In this document: positions 11,881 to 25,479 of the stretch, in pieces
Layout of the letters: every line of letters begins with the position of its first letter
Numbering within the stretch: the first letter of the stretch is position 1
NCBI GenBank assembly: GCA_020205615.1
Contig: CM035168.1
Coordinates: 3,551,830 to 3,615,829, forward strand
Length of the DNA stretch: 64,000 nt
Reading direction: 5' to 3'
DNA from: Panax quinquefolius
Lineage: Eukaryota > Streptophyta > Magnoliopsida > Apiales > Araliaceae
Position numbers and translations under genes: made by a program
Notes under the pieces: model-generated
What the model saw: the letters and a program-made list of their open reading frames with translations, nothing else
Databases searched by the model: none
Told to the model about the DNA's origin: nothing

Positions 11881-12029
11881 CCGAACCACTTGTCGCTTCA
11901 CATTACAAAGGCCGAACCACTTGTCGCTTTCACATTACAAAGGCGTCAAAACCACTTTTCTTTTCACATCATTAGTCTTCAAGCCACTTGCCTTTTCACA
12001 CGGCAAGTGTGCTAAGCTAGAAAATCTTC

Positions 12030-12038
12030 TATAAATAG
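12030..12038 (+). promoter_or_regulatory. LTR TATA box (solo LTR)
   Basis: TATAAATAG lies about 940 bases into the LTR, followed by the leader with agagagaaa repeats. The same box is found in both element D LTRs. Confidence 0.65.
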
Positions 12039-13869
12039 AGGCCTGGGCTTCATTATTTTTCACTTAATTCATTCAAGCTATAGAGAGAAAAGTATAGAGA
12101 GAATAAGAGAGAAAGAAGAAGAGTATTTTGTTACTACAACTTTCAATATTCAATCTCCTACCAAATGTAAGGGGTGTTATTCTTTCTTATTAATGAAGAA
12201 GGCGGTGTTATTCCATTCCTTATTATTACGCTGGAATAACTCAGATAATGCTTTACCCTATACTTGGTGACATTCTTCTATTATTCTGCTGAACATCCTG
12301 CATCTGCATGTATTTTACGCGGGACTGGTTCCATTCTTTATTATTCTCGTTGGAACATCCCGTCTGCGTATGCGTTTAACGGGACACGTTCCGTTATTTA
12401 TTATTCTGTTGGAATAACTCGCATATGCATCTTATCGCATGCATGGTGATTTCTTTTGTTATTCTATTCTTTATTATACCCAGTTGGTTAAAACTTTGAC
12501 TTATACTCCATGAAATTAGTGGAATATCCTTGATATTTTCGTTTCATCCAATATCTTTTCATGGAAATATTCTTCGATCATTCTTGAATTTTACTCTACA
12601 AAACAAAGATTATCGTGTTGATAATTTGACGTTAATAATTCCTGGATAAAATAATTCTTGAACTTGTTTTATTGAATTCTTATATCATTGTCATCATCCC
12701 CATGTTTATATTATGTTGAAAGTCATCATGGCACATAGTGCATTGATGGACTTGGTATGATTATGACCGAGACTATCTTGGTAATAATCATGACCGTAAT
12801 GTTACAAATGATGTGATAAAAATCCTCAAAGGTGGTAGTAGTGCATTGGTGGACGATTGTTGGCATGATCATGACCATTAATGAATACACAAATATTCTT
12901 GGTAGTAGTGCATGAATAATTGTGGTCGTGATACTAAAGAATATCCTTGGCCAGTAGTGCGGGGTGATTCAATGATGTGAATATTTATTAAAGTCGAGTC
13001 TCAAATTATAATAATGATGAAAACCTTTTAAAACCTAAAAGATAGTAGACTTTATTTTCTACTTGACTCTTTTAATGGATTGCTTATTCACCGCAGCTTA
13101 AACCGGTTGTCTATTGTATTTTATCGGTTTAACATTGTTGAAGACTATTGATAATTTATTCGCATTATCTTAGTCATAATATTTCTTCTTGGGCTAGTTG
13201 AGCTCACCTTTTCTTTCACTGTTCTCTTCGTGAAATGAGAATATAAATTTGGGACAGTCGGGAAACGAGTGATGGTCCTGAAGATAAGATTAGTAGTCCT
13301 CACTATTACGTGAAATAAAGTGATAATAATTGTAATGAGGACTTTTTTTTTGAGTTTGTATAATATCTAGTAGGCGATATTTGTATTTAAACTCACAGCT
13401 TATATGTCAGACATTGTACCGCAGTTATGTTAATAAGTTGTATTTAAATTACATACCATGTAAGTGGCGACCCAAGATGGGTGATGTATACCTAATTTTG
13501 GGGGCGTCACAATAATGTTCCTAAAAATGAAATACTAAATATTAAAAACTAAAAACAAGGAATCCAAATATTTTTATATGAATGTTGCCAACTTTTTATA
13601 TAAATGCTCCAAAATTTGGCATTAGTAACCATTAGTATTTGGTTGATGAAATTACAAAAATTATTTAATTGGTTACCAAAATAACATTATACAGTAACCA
13701 AAATATTCATTATTGGTACCTCTGTTACTGTGAATTAATGTTTTTATTGTGTCCATATGCAAAACAACAATTTTATATGTCGTAAAGGTGATTTTCCAAA
13801 TGTTGAACACTTAAAACAAGGTAAATAAATCTTTATACACATTTGCCCAAAACATTGTATGCGTATCAA

Positions 13870-14446
13870 AAATTTTTTGAATAACAAATATTTACTGTTA
13901 CAAATATCTCAACCTGCAGCTTGAATTCAGTAGGTAACAAAAATTATTTCAACACATATATTAACCGATTCGCACCTTTGTATTCACTTTCCATTCTTGG
14001 TTTGCAATCTCATTTATATCTTTTCTTTCGCTTTGGATACCGCGATCGGCCATGGTATGTCCATTTACGATACCTGCTTTTAGATTTTATGTGCTTTTGA
14101 ATTAGGCCTCAGTAGTATGATTGCTTCTGCTTCTTCTCGATTGATGCTTTCTTGAAGATGATCAATTAGTTGAAGATGATGAATATCTGTAGGCTTTTCA
14201 GATTTGTTCTCATATGGATCATTCGGTTTTTTTCGTGATTTTGGAATGTTTTTTCTAGTTTATGGCGGCGTATATAGTGGAGTAGTTTTCTCCTACATTT
14301 AAGGTGGTTGTATTTCATTTGTTTTGGTTTCACGTGATGTGGATTTGCACTACTATTGATATTATTATATATTATTGCACTATTGCTATAATTTTTTAAA
14401 AGGTGCACTATTCTTGTAATATCTTTCTAATACTTGTATACTTATG
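13870..14446. other. AT-rich intergenic DNA
   Basis: There is no coding similarity that I can recognise. The short open frame at 14166-14408 (-) has no recognisable domain. Confidence 0.5.
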
Positions 14447-15225
14447 TAAATGACCCTATAAATTAATACTTGATAAATTAATAATTTTTTTAAAATAATA
14501 TCTTTTTCAGGTCTCGATTTTAATTAATGGGATAAATTAATAATTTTGATAAAATAATAATTTTTAAAAAGACCCTTATATAAATATATGGTCCTATCAA
14601 AATCATAAATTAATAATTCTTTTAAATTATAAATATATTTAGGGTAATCTTGTAAAATATGATTCATCAAGCCACTGTTGTAAATCTTTCTGAGTACATG
14701 TAGGGTGATCTCTCTTATACTCGCATAATTTCTAGCGTATTGTCATTGTGGATTTATGGACACCTTTTAGATGAGAAGTCATTGTTGAGTATGATTTGAA
14801 GAATTTTTGTTGATGTTTATATAGTTGTTTTCTTTATGATCATACATGAAATGTATTAAATTCTAGTACAATGAATCTATATATACAAATTAATTAAACT
14901 TAATGTGAATATAATTTTTCTTGAAATAAAATGTGAATGTAATTTGAAAAGTGGATACAATGAACATTATTTAATTATTAAAAGTAATTAATATCACTTA
15001 CAATGAATTCTATTATTACATTAATTTAATAAGTATGATACATTGCATCAAAAAAGTATGATATAAACATCAATAAAATGTAATAATTTTAATGTAATTA
15101 GATTTATGTTCATCGAATTGAAAACACTCTTTAATAAATTATTAATTTATCGATTAAATAATAACTCTCTAAATTAATAAAAAAATTTAGTCCCAACAAT
15201 ATTAATTTATAGAGGTTCTAGTGTA
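14447..15225. mobile_element. Possible pogo/Emigrant-type MITE, diverged
   Basis: The right end, read inward, is TACACTAGAACCTCTATAAA, close to the Emigrant-type terminal sequence CAGTRAAACCTCTATAAATT with TA target duplication. The left end has a matching but worn ccctataaattaatacttga. The interior is AT-rich, with internal ataaattaataa copies in opposite orientations. The left boundary is uncertain. Confidence 0.45.
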
Positions 15226-16139
15226 TCTCTTATCTAAAGTGATCATCTTAAATACCCAACAATGTGAACATGTGATCTTTATAGATTATGTTTATTACAC
15301 TAATAATCTTATATTAATCTTCATAATGAGGTAGTTGGTAAAGTGTCAAGATTCTCAGTAATTAGATGACCAAAAAATAAGTGGTAATGAGATTACTAGA
15401 TAGTGGTTATCTTGAAAATTTTATTTAGACAAAATATATTTTATATTTAATAATTGAGACATAAATATTCTTATTAATCACATAATTTACATTTATTTTT
15501 TGATTTTTTCTGACATATTTAGTTTAACTAAAAACTCTTGTACATACAAAATATTTGGTGTTATTTATTATTTACTATTATAAATTTAATTTATTATTAA
15601 CGATATACTTAAAATTTCACACTTAATTGAATAAATCATGAATTGCTTTATAAACATATTAAATTTTTAATATGATTTATTAAGTAATATTGAATTAATT
15701 AGTTCAATATTACCTTGATGATTGTTGATTCTATTTGATAATAATTATATGTGTGAATTATTCAACTAAAATTAGTATAAAGATATTTTAGTAAAAGACT
15801 AATATAAGTTATTCGGTTAGTTATCAAGATAATCAATAATATGTAGTGAGAATGTATTTATTTACGGTTTTGAAAAGATAATCATTAAATTATTAGATTT
15901 TTGTTGTGGTAATTAATTGAGTTATACATTGTAATTTTTTATATATAAAAAAAGTCAATAAGTAATTAAGGTAAGCAGAATTAATGTAATTATATAATAA
16001 TTTACCTAAAATCCACTATCATATTCAAGTTTTAAGTAGAGTCACTCCTGAGTTTTCTAAGGCTCAGGATAAATTTTCTTAAGTGTGTCATTTTATACAA
16101 ATTAAATAAAAAATAAATAAATTATCAACTAATTAATTT
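15226..16139. other. AT-rich intergenic DNA
   Basis: No gene, repeat end or RNA gene was recognised. Confidence 0.4.
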
Positions 16140-16420
16140 TATTAAAATTATAAGAATTTAGGAGGGTGTATTCAATTAAAATTTTTAAAGACATTAAATG
16201 TTTGACTGTATTCAATCAAGACATTTAAAGAATTTATAAAAGTTTACTGGTATTCAATTGCAATTTTTATAATGTCTTTAAAAGTTAAGTGGTATTAAAT
16301 TGAGACTTTTATAAAGTCTAAAAATATTTTAGTATTCAAAAAGTCATAGATTTTTTAGATTTCATCAAATCAGTAGAAATGATGAGACTTTAGAAGAGAG
16401 ATCTTCATATCCAAAATGCC
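16140..16420. repeat. Repetitive segment with gtattcaattaa motifs
   Basis: The motif gtattcaa(t) followed by t/a-rich ttttaaag blocks recurs about six times between 16164 and 16345. It begins ggagggtgtattcaatt, which looks like one terminus of a MITE. The opposite terminus was not found. Confidence 0.4.
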
Positions 16421-16517
16421 TCGTGATCATCTCTAAAGACTTTCAAATATTTGAAAAAGGGGGAAGATGAATAAAAGAGAAAGAGAAAGAGAAAGAGAAA
16501 TAGATAGATGAGATGAA

Positions 16518-16665
16518 ACAAAGAAGATAATAGAACGATGAACAGTGGGAGACACCAATTGTGTGAGCACCTAAACAATAGATTGTGCAATACTATGTCA
16601 ATAAGCACATTCCAAAGAAGATAATAGAACGATGAACAGTGGGAGACACCAATTGTGTGTGCCTT
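16518..16665 (-). pseudogene. Two tandem scraps of peroxidase exon 4
   Basis: A block containing gaacagtgggagacaccaat occurs at about 16518-16564 and again at 16613-16659, 95 bases apart. On the minus strand each encodes AHTIGVSHCSS, the proximal-heme-His segment that opens exon 4 of peroxidase gene 1 (17760-17797). The first copy also keeps the splice-acceptor edge gagcacctaaaca. No further exon sequence follows, so these are decayed duplicates, not a gene. Confidence 0.8.
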
Positions 16666-16719
16666 GTCCAGGGCCGACTCTGGTTGTAAGGGTTGTGTTT
16701 TTGTATTGGCTACCATTTA

Positions 16720-17317
16720 TTTAGACACAGCGGAGTTAACACCTTTGTGTAAGTGTAACCATGCCTATATGCTATAAATCATTTTCTATTACCTACGTTT
16801 CTCTCGCATAATAAAAAATAAAATAACTTGAGGTATAAATATAATATTATGAGATGTGTTCTCATTCTAACGTGTGCCTAGAGTAACACTTTGCTTTGGA
16901 TGGATATATAGATAGTATAAAATTTAAAAGATTATGGATAAATATTCTGAGAGAATAATTTTTTAGTGAACACTAGGCTAGTGAAGAGAAAAAGTATAGT
17001 AGAGTACGTACAAGGTTCCATATGTTTGTTGACTCTTGTTTAGCTTACAAAAACATAAACAACAGAATTGAGTAAATACAAGAAAAAGATAAACAAGCAT
17101 ATATAAATAATAACTCAATTATTAATTTTAACTTGATCATTTCAAATAAATGTAGACTCTACATTTCATGATTCAGATTTAAAATTATCTCTTTCTTTTG
17201 TCAGTATAATGTCACATTCCAACATATTTTAAATCTAAATCATGAAAGAGAGAGTTTTCAATTATTTAAAATGGAGAGGATTCTTGTTCAAGTAGAAGAA
17301 ACACAAAATTATTCCAA
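16720..17317. other. Intergenic, downstream of peroxidase gene 1
   Basis: AT-rich, with an imperfect inverted repeat around 17150-17250 (acatttcatgattcagattt and its near complement aaatctaaatcatgaaagag). No gene was recognised. Confidence 0.4.
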
Positions 17318-17362
17318 ACATGCATGCATGCATGCATGCATGATGCATCCATGCATCCATCA
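17318..17362. repeat. (ATGC)n microsatellite
   Basis: Six or more ATGC units are followed by atccatgcatcc, just beyond the stop of peroxidase gene 1. Confidence 0.85.
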
Positions 17363-17378
17363 TAAATGATGAAATTAG

Positions 17379-19565
<2,187 letters not shown>

Positions 19566-19602
19566 GATTAATTCTGAATATAATTAATTTGTAATGATAT
19601 AT

Positions 19603-19612
19603 CATTTATATA
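19603..19612 (-). promoter_or_regulatory. TATA box of peroxidase gene 1
   Basis: Read on the minus strand this is GTATATAAATG, 38-47 bases upstream of the first ATG and about 65 upstream of the second in-frame ATG. The short distance favours initiation at the second ATG (19541) or a very short leader. Confidence 0.5.
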
Positions 19613-19829
19613 CATCGATGTTGCTTCCAATTCTAAACATATGATCAGAACAAATTTATATACATGTATTTGGCGGAGTAGAGTCAAAAGATAAAAACAA
19701 AAACGTAAATTCTTGGCCTTGGAATTGGATAACTAACATGTGCTTTTTCCGGGGACTTTATCAAAATTTTAATTAATAAAAATAAAATAGCACCAGAGAA
19801 ATGATTAGTTAGGGTTGTTGATGATATTG

Positions 19830-19843
<14 letters not shown>

Positions 19844-19876
<33 letters not shown>

Positions 19877-19968
19877 ATATGTGAGATATCATTGTCTTAT
19901 TGACTGACCTCGTCTAATGCATACGCACGTATACAGATTCGCACCCTCCTTTTCGACCTAATACCTCC

Positions 19969-20016
<48 letters not shown>
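19844..20016. repeat. Two (TA)n microsatellites
   Basis: TA runs at about 19844-19873 and 19974-20016 flank roughly 100 bases of unique sequence upstream of peroxidase gene 1. Confidence 0.9.
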
Positions 20017-20017
<1 letters not shown>

Positions 20018-20562
20018 CCTTTTAAAGTTAATTTGTGTTATCTTAAAATTTAAATTTATTATTTTCGTTTAAGTTTTGAAAACAACTTAACAATTAGTAG
20101 TATTCTTTTAATTAGTTAGTTTATAGCAATAATAATTGTTTGTATTAAAATTTTGTACCAAAATTTTAAAATTAAGTGTTTTCAATTTGCAAAAAAAATA
20201 AATCAAAATATATCTCTAATTCAATTCAATGGAAGTTATGAGAACTTTGTGAGACAGATGAATCCACCGGTGCTGTGCTGTAGAACTAATCAGCATCTTA
20301 TAGAAGAACCATGTGTTAATTTGTTCGCATGGCGAGTAAGTATTTACCGCATTAAAATTGGAATATTAATTTAAATTCAGGACAAAGTTAAAATTTTCGG
20401 GTCACCTGCTCCTAATAGAAGAATGCTATAATACAGGTCAGCCGTCCAATAATTGGTACCTGCTTCGTGCCACATGGACTTTGGGTCGTAGACTAAGTAA
20501 TTGATTATATGTATATATTAACACTAATTATTGGTACATAATATGTCTGTTCTTCTAGTTAG
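20017..20562. other. Intergenic DNA
   Basis: The open stretch at 20153-20374 (+) is followed by a donor-like gtaag but has no recognisable domain. I do not call a gene. Confidence 0.35.
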
Positions 20563-20662
20563 TATGAAGTTAACTTTAATTAATTGAGTAATACAGTGTT
20601 TACACATCCAACACTGTATTTATAAATTGATCAACTTAATTATCATAAAGTTAACTTCATGA
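20563..20662. repeat. Short fold-back (about 100 bases)
   Basis: atgaagttaacttta at the left is mirrored by taaagttaacttcat at the right, and acagtgtt by aacactgt around a loop of about 10 bases. The arms pair with only a few bulges. Confidence 0.8.
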
Positions 20663-21093
20663 TAACCGAATTCGTTCTTCATATACCCTGCTTCGTGCAT
20701 AAAGTCGATCAGCTGCTTATTGTCCTAATTAACACTACAAATGATGATTCATTTAAACTCTCCATCTGTTACAAATGATTCTTAAACACACAATCATATC
20801 ATTATTTAAATGGAGAGAGGCCTACATGCAGAAAAGTAACATGGACATGATTTAATTAATATAATTAATTTGGAAGATGGTAAAGGTCACTGTGGGTATT
20901 AATTAAACTAGTTGCACCAACATATAATAAGAAGTTCCCAATCCGTTTTAATTATCCTCTCTTTTTCTGGGTTAAATGTAATTTTGTTCGGCCTATTATA
21001 TATGTAGACTCTTAATATAGTTTGCCAACCGGAAAGGCCTAACGTAACGAATCATGCGGACCTCGTTAATAACCCCTTTATTCCAAGCTAATA
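20663..21093. other. AT-rich intergenic DNA
   Basis: No gene, RNA gene or element end was recognised between the fold-back and the next MITE. Confidence 0.35.
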
Positions 21094-21743
21094 AGGTTGT
21101 AAACGAACTAACACAGTTCGGACTCGATTCAAGTTCGACTTAAAAAAATACGAGCGAGATTCACATTCGTTAATAATATGATCCAAATCTGAGTATTAAA
21201 AATAGTTCGAATAAAAATATGAGTAGAATCTGAGCAAGTTATACTCGACTCGTTTAACATTCAAACTACTTTCGAATTTTTAATTGTTATTCGATACATA
21301 CTAGGTTAATACATATTCGATTAGATGTTCGATATATTCTCTTTATAATATATACAAATTTAAATCAAATTAGGATAATTAGTTATTATTTTGTTTTGTT
21401 TTTAATTTTAATTGTGATTTTATATTTGCAAAGTGTAATAATAAATATATTTTCTCATTTTAAGTAAAATAACAAATTCAATTTATAATTATATTTATTA
21501 TAAAACAAGTTATTATGTGGGCTGATCTCGAATTGAAATGAATTTGAAGTTTCACAAGTAGTTTGAAAAAATATTCTAATCGAGTCGGATCGAATTCGAA
21601 AGAATAAATATTCGAGTGAAATCGAATCTGGTAGAATTTTTCAAATATAATTGAATTAATTAATTAATTCGAGATTGAATTTATCATTTTGAGTCGAATT
21701 TGAGTAGCTCTTTATTCGCTCCAGTTTAACTCGTTTACACCCT
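21094..21743. mobile_element. MITE rich in TTCGA / CTCGA words (650 bases)
   Basis: The ends are AGGTTGTAAACGA and, reversed, AGGGTGTAAACGA, flanked on both sides by TA. The interior is full of cgaatttgag and ctcgattcaagttcga words. A second, shorter member lies at 48835-49150. The TA target and inverted ends suggest a Tc1/mariner-type MITE; the superfamily is inference. Confidence 0.7.
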
Positions 21744-22260
21744 TACTAGCTAGAAAAGGAAGGGATTTACTTTGAAGTACTTCATTCTTTCAATTGACTT
21801 TAAATAATCTGATCAAATAATATAGAACGTAAGGAAGGAGTATTAGAAAAGATTAACTAATTAAATAAATGTAAAGCAAATAAAGAAAAGAAAAGCTAGC
21901 TAGGAATCTTCCAATAACAGTTTTCTTAACTCTTTGGTTAAATATGCTTTCTTATTACTTTTTCCTTCTCTTTTTAAATTTCGTTTTAAAAAAATATTTT
22001 TGTATCTTAATATCTGTCGTTTGAGAATTTTAATTAAATATTAATTATTTAATTTTTAATATTACCCCAGTATTAAATATAAATTTGGATTTCTCACTAT
22101 TTTATGCCCAACAAATAACACCCTCTTTATCTAATACAAGTATAATATATATATATATATATATATACAATTGATATAGTATTTAATATTATACAAACAT
22201 TTTTTAATACTTGTATACAATCCTAAAACGACATATATTAAGGAACGGAGGGAATAATAA
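21744..22260. other. Intergenic DNA
   Basis: AT-rich. ggaacggagggaataat at about 22237-22253 looks like the right end of an older Stowaway MITE whose left end I cannot find. There is a TA run at about 22146-22168. Confidence 0.4.
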
Positions 22261-22263
22261 TTA

Positions 22264-22518
22264 CTCCTTCCGTCCGAAATTAATTGCTCAGTTTTGACTT
22301 TTTTAAGTTAAATTGACTATTTTTAGAATTAATAATTAAGCATATATAAATATATTTCTAAAATTATAAAAATTAGGGTTAGTAATAAATTGTATATACT
22401 TTCTTTTGGTTATAATATCTTCACTTATATTTTAACAAAAATAGTAAAAAGATTAGTTTTAAAAATGGTCAATTTAATTTTAAAAAGTTAAAACTGAACA
22501 ATTAATTTGGGACGGAGG
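22264..22518. mobile_element. Stowaway MITE
   Basis: The left end CTCCTTCCGTCCGAAATTAA and the inverse of the right end CCTCCGTCCCAAATTAATTG match for more than 50 bases with a few changes. Both are flanked by TA. Length and termini are classic for Stowaway (Tc1/mariner) elements. Confidence 0.88.
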
Positions 22519-22920
22519 TAATAATAAATATATGTTAAAGAGTCTTAACATTAAGGAAATGGGATCATTAGGCTTCATGTTCGATTCTGAGTTTGAATTT
22601 TTGCGAGACTTCTATTCTCACTAATAGAGCATAATAATGTAATTGGCCGGAGGTTTCTCGATGTTGATTATGAAATTCATTTTTACATATATGCATATTT
22701 GTTTTTACGTACTTTCTTTCACCGACGTACTCTAATATTTTCTGAGCCACAAAAAAACCCTTAATTTTCTAATTGTCTTAGGACAGAATAGAAGTAAGGA
22801 ATCAAAGAGAGACAGTTACATATGTATAATGTCGGCAACTTCAATATCTATTAATATTTTATACACAAAGATTAAACCTGCTCCATACAAGAAATATTCA
22901 ACCCAAAGGTTTAAATATTT

Positions 22921-22955
<35 letters not shown>

Positions 22956-23009
22956 TCTACATTCATGGCAATTAGTTATTAAGAACAATCAAAAAAGATG
23001 ACACAATAC
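22519..23009. other. Intergenic DNA with a (TA)n run
   Basis: TA run at 22925-22952. The open frame at 22568-22750 (-) has no recognisable domain. Confidence 0.35.
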
Positions 23010-23632
23010 CTTGTAGCGATTTATTACTATTCATATTTATAGTTTGTAATATTATTAATTAATACTATTATATATATATTAATATTTTGTAATAGTAGTA
23101 TTTATAATATTTATATTTATAATAGTAATATTAATAATAATATTTTGTAATATTATTAATACTTATATTAATATTTTGTAATATTAGTATTAATAATATT
23201 TATTAATATTAGTAACTAATTTATATTATTATTAATATTTATTATTAATATTAGTAACTAATTTATATTATTCTTAGAAATTTTTGGATTCAATTCTACT
23301 ATGCTTGTTTTTTTTTTTTCATAGTCGATCTATTCATATGAATTTTGGTCGAGTTTTAAATTGAGCAAAACAAAAATTAAAAGCTTAAATTACAATAAAA
23401 TATTAGTTAGTAATATTAATAATAATAATAGTAATATTAGTATTAATATTCATATTAGTTATTACTATTATTAATATTAATATTATTAATATAAGTATTA
23501 ATAATATTACAAAATATTATTATTAATATCAATATTATAAATATAAATATTAATATAATAATATTAATAATATTACAAAATATTAAAATGAATGGTAACA
23601 TGTCTTATTTTAATTATCCCAGCCGCTACAAG
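23010..23632. repeat. Fold-back element of AATATT-rich arms
   Basis: Left arm words (ctattcat..., tttgtaatattattaat) recur inverted at the right (attaataatattacaaaa, aatgaatggta). The outer ends share cttgtagcg and its complement cgctacaag. The arms are almost pure A/T with many short direct repeats, so pairing is imperfect in detail. Confidence 0.6.
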
Positions 23633-23936
23633 CTAACAAGTAAATAAGCCTTAGCTAGTTCCTCTTCCTTCCACAAAAATGGGATGCCCTTTGGGGTCCA
23701 AACAAAAGAGCAACTTTATTGTATAGATATAAACCAATTAATACTTTAATTCTTGACTTCCCACAAATATTTATTATCATTTTCTTAGATGAATTTTGGG
23801 AGTAAATTTCTCATTCATTATTCTATGCATGTATTTGAGCTTCTAAATACTTAATTTAATCTATTCATGGACACATTAATATGTAGATTCACTTCAAACA
23901 ATTTATGAAATCCATTTTCAATTTGGGTCAAATCAA

Positions 23937-25479
23937 TCCTTATATATAAATACATCACAGCCTATCTTCCAACTCAATCAATTTCAAATCAATTAATTAA
24001 TTTGGCTTTCAAACACACCCAATTTTAATCAATTGAAATCATTTTGATTTTTAACATAGTTAAAAATCAATTAATTAATTTGTCTTCCAATTTGATTTCC
24101 AACAAAAACTCAATTAATTTCATAGCCTATCCTCCAACTCAATCAATTTCAAATTAATTTCAAATCAATTAATTAATCTGGCTGTTAAAAATCAAGTAAT
24201 TAATCTGTCTTCCACTTTGATTTCCAACAAAAACTCAATAAACTCAATTAATTTCAAATCAATTAATTAATTAACACACCCAATTTTAATCAATTGAAAT
24301 CCCACATACAACCCAATTTTAATCAATTGAAATCCCATATACAATTGATATTAGCCATTAATACATAATATTAACCATTAATACATAACAGAAAACCATA
24401 ATTCAAGTTGCCTCTTCCAATTCAATAGTTTTTCTTTTTCTTTCATCTTCAAAACTGTCACACGGATTCATGCTATACAACATTGCATTACAATTAAGAT
24501 ACAGAGTTAAATTAATAGACAATTCAAACGACAACACTCACTATAGCCATAAATATTAAATTTGGTAACATATAACGGATAAGAATTGATGACAAAAAAA
24601 TAAATAAATACTCATTAAATATAAAACACCTATAAATACTACTATCACATAAACAAAAAACCCAATACACAAACAATATCATACAAAATACTAAATAATG
24701 GATATCAGGTAAAGTAATTAGTTTGTTTTTTTAACTAATATATTCTTCCTATTTAATTTGCATGTTATTTTTAAAATTTTATGTGTTTTCATTTATTTGC
24801 AGATCTATACCAACAAAAATAAAAAGCGCAACAAACGCCAAATTATTGAAATAAGCGATGATAGCAAGAGTGACAATGATGGTGGTATGGATATACGCCA
24901 AGAATGTAAGGATCAAAGAAACTATTGTTATGCTACAAACAAAGATCGAAGCCATGAAAGAAGATTCGTAAAATTGAGCAACAACTATTAGTTTGTTTTT
25001 TAACTAATATATTCTTCCTATTTTGCATGTTATTTTTAAAATTTTATGTGTTTTCATTTATTTGCAGATCTATACCAACAAAAAAAAGAAAAGAACAAAC
25101 GCCAAATTATCGAAATAAGCGATGATAGCGAGAGGTGATGATGGTGGTTATGGATATGCAAAGAATGCAAGGATCGAAAAAACTATTGTTACGCTACAAA
25201 TAAAGATCGAAGCCATGAAAGAGAAGATTCAGAAAATTGAGCAACAACTGAATGATCTTAAATAAAATGGGTTATCACAATAAAAGTGGAACTGTGGAAA
25301 TAATAAAATAGCAATAACAACATATTTATACATGTAATTGCTATGCCATGCAAAAAAAAATCGAAAAATTTATATGAAAAAAAATATTATTATTATGAAA
25401 AATCTTTCTCATTCTAATTTTAGAAAATTATACAATCGAAAAACAAACTAGTTTGTGCATTACACGGGCTATCAACTAG
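23937..25479 (+). mobile_element. Non-autonomous Helitron (about 1.54 kb)
   Basis: The 5' end TCCTTATATATAAATAC is preceded by A. The 3' end is a short hairpin (tttGTGcattaCACggg) followed by CTATCAACTAG and then T. That is the Helitron pattern: TC start, hairpin, CTRR end and A^T insertion. There is no Rep/helicase gene, so movement would need an autonomous partner. The 5' third has direct repeats of caattaattaatttg type. The element carries a small duplicated gene fragment. Confidence 0.65.
24698..25265 (+). pseudogene. Small Helitron-borne gene, second exon duplicated, coiled-coil product
   Basis: A mini-exon ATGGATATCAG (24698-24708) has a gtaaag donor. Two acceptors, 265 bases apart (24803 and 25068), each open an exon from a tandem duplication of about 270 bases that includes the intron end. 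Copy 1 reads KKRNKRQIIEISDDSKSDND in one frame but not in frame with the mini-exon, and shifts before its end. Copy 2 has at least two frameshifts but keeps a coiled-coil-like C-terminus, IEAMKEKIQKIEQQLNDLK, with a stop at 25265. Together they suggest an ancestral protein of about 60-70 residues: a basic, nuclear-signal-like N-terminus, an acidic patch and a coiled coil. I do not recognise the family. Confidence 0.5.

Larger units (their letters stand above)
11092..13511 (+). mobile_element. Solo LTR, same family as element D
   Basis: It begins TGTAAGACCTAGC and ends GGGGGCGTCACA, with the direct duplication ATAAT at 11087-11091 and 13512-13516. It is homologous throughout to the element D LTRs (32278-34893 and 39735-42367, opposite strand). 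There is no internal region, so LTR-LTR recombination removed the rest. It sits within the 260-bp array. Confidence 0.93.
9725..13865. repeat. Tandem array of about 260-bp units (interrupted by a solo LTR)
   Basis: The marker gaaatactaaatattaaacac recurs with starts near 9956, 10218, 10477, 10738, 10839 and, beyond the solo LTR, 13528 and 13789. The spacings are 259-264 bases, apart from one short unit of about 101. Each unit also contains ggaatccaaata, ggcattagtaaccaatagta and ggttaccaaattaa in the same order. Removing the solo LTR and one target duplication restores the period. The array starts at the 5' end of the MULE relic, so it may be that element's subterminal repeat. Confidence 0.85.

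Noticed and set aside
14166..14408. 80-codon open frame on the minus strand
   Set aside because: AT-rich composition and no recognisable motif. Expected by chance in such sequence.
20153..20374. Open frame followed by gtaag, possibly an exon
   Set aside because: No recognisable domain or acceptor-flanked partner exon. A faint resemblance to a P-loop ATPase stretch was too weak to support.
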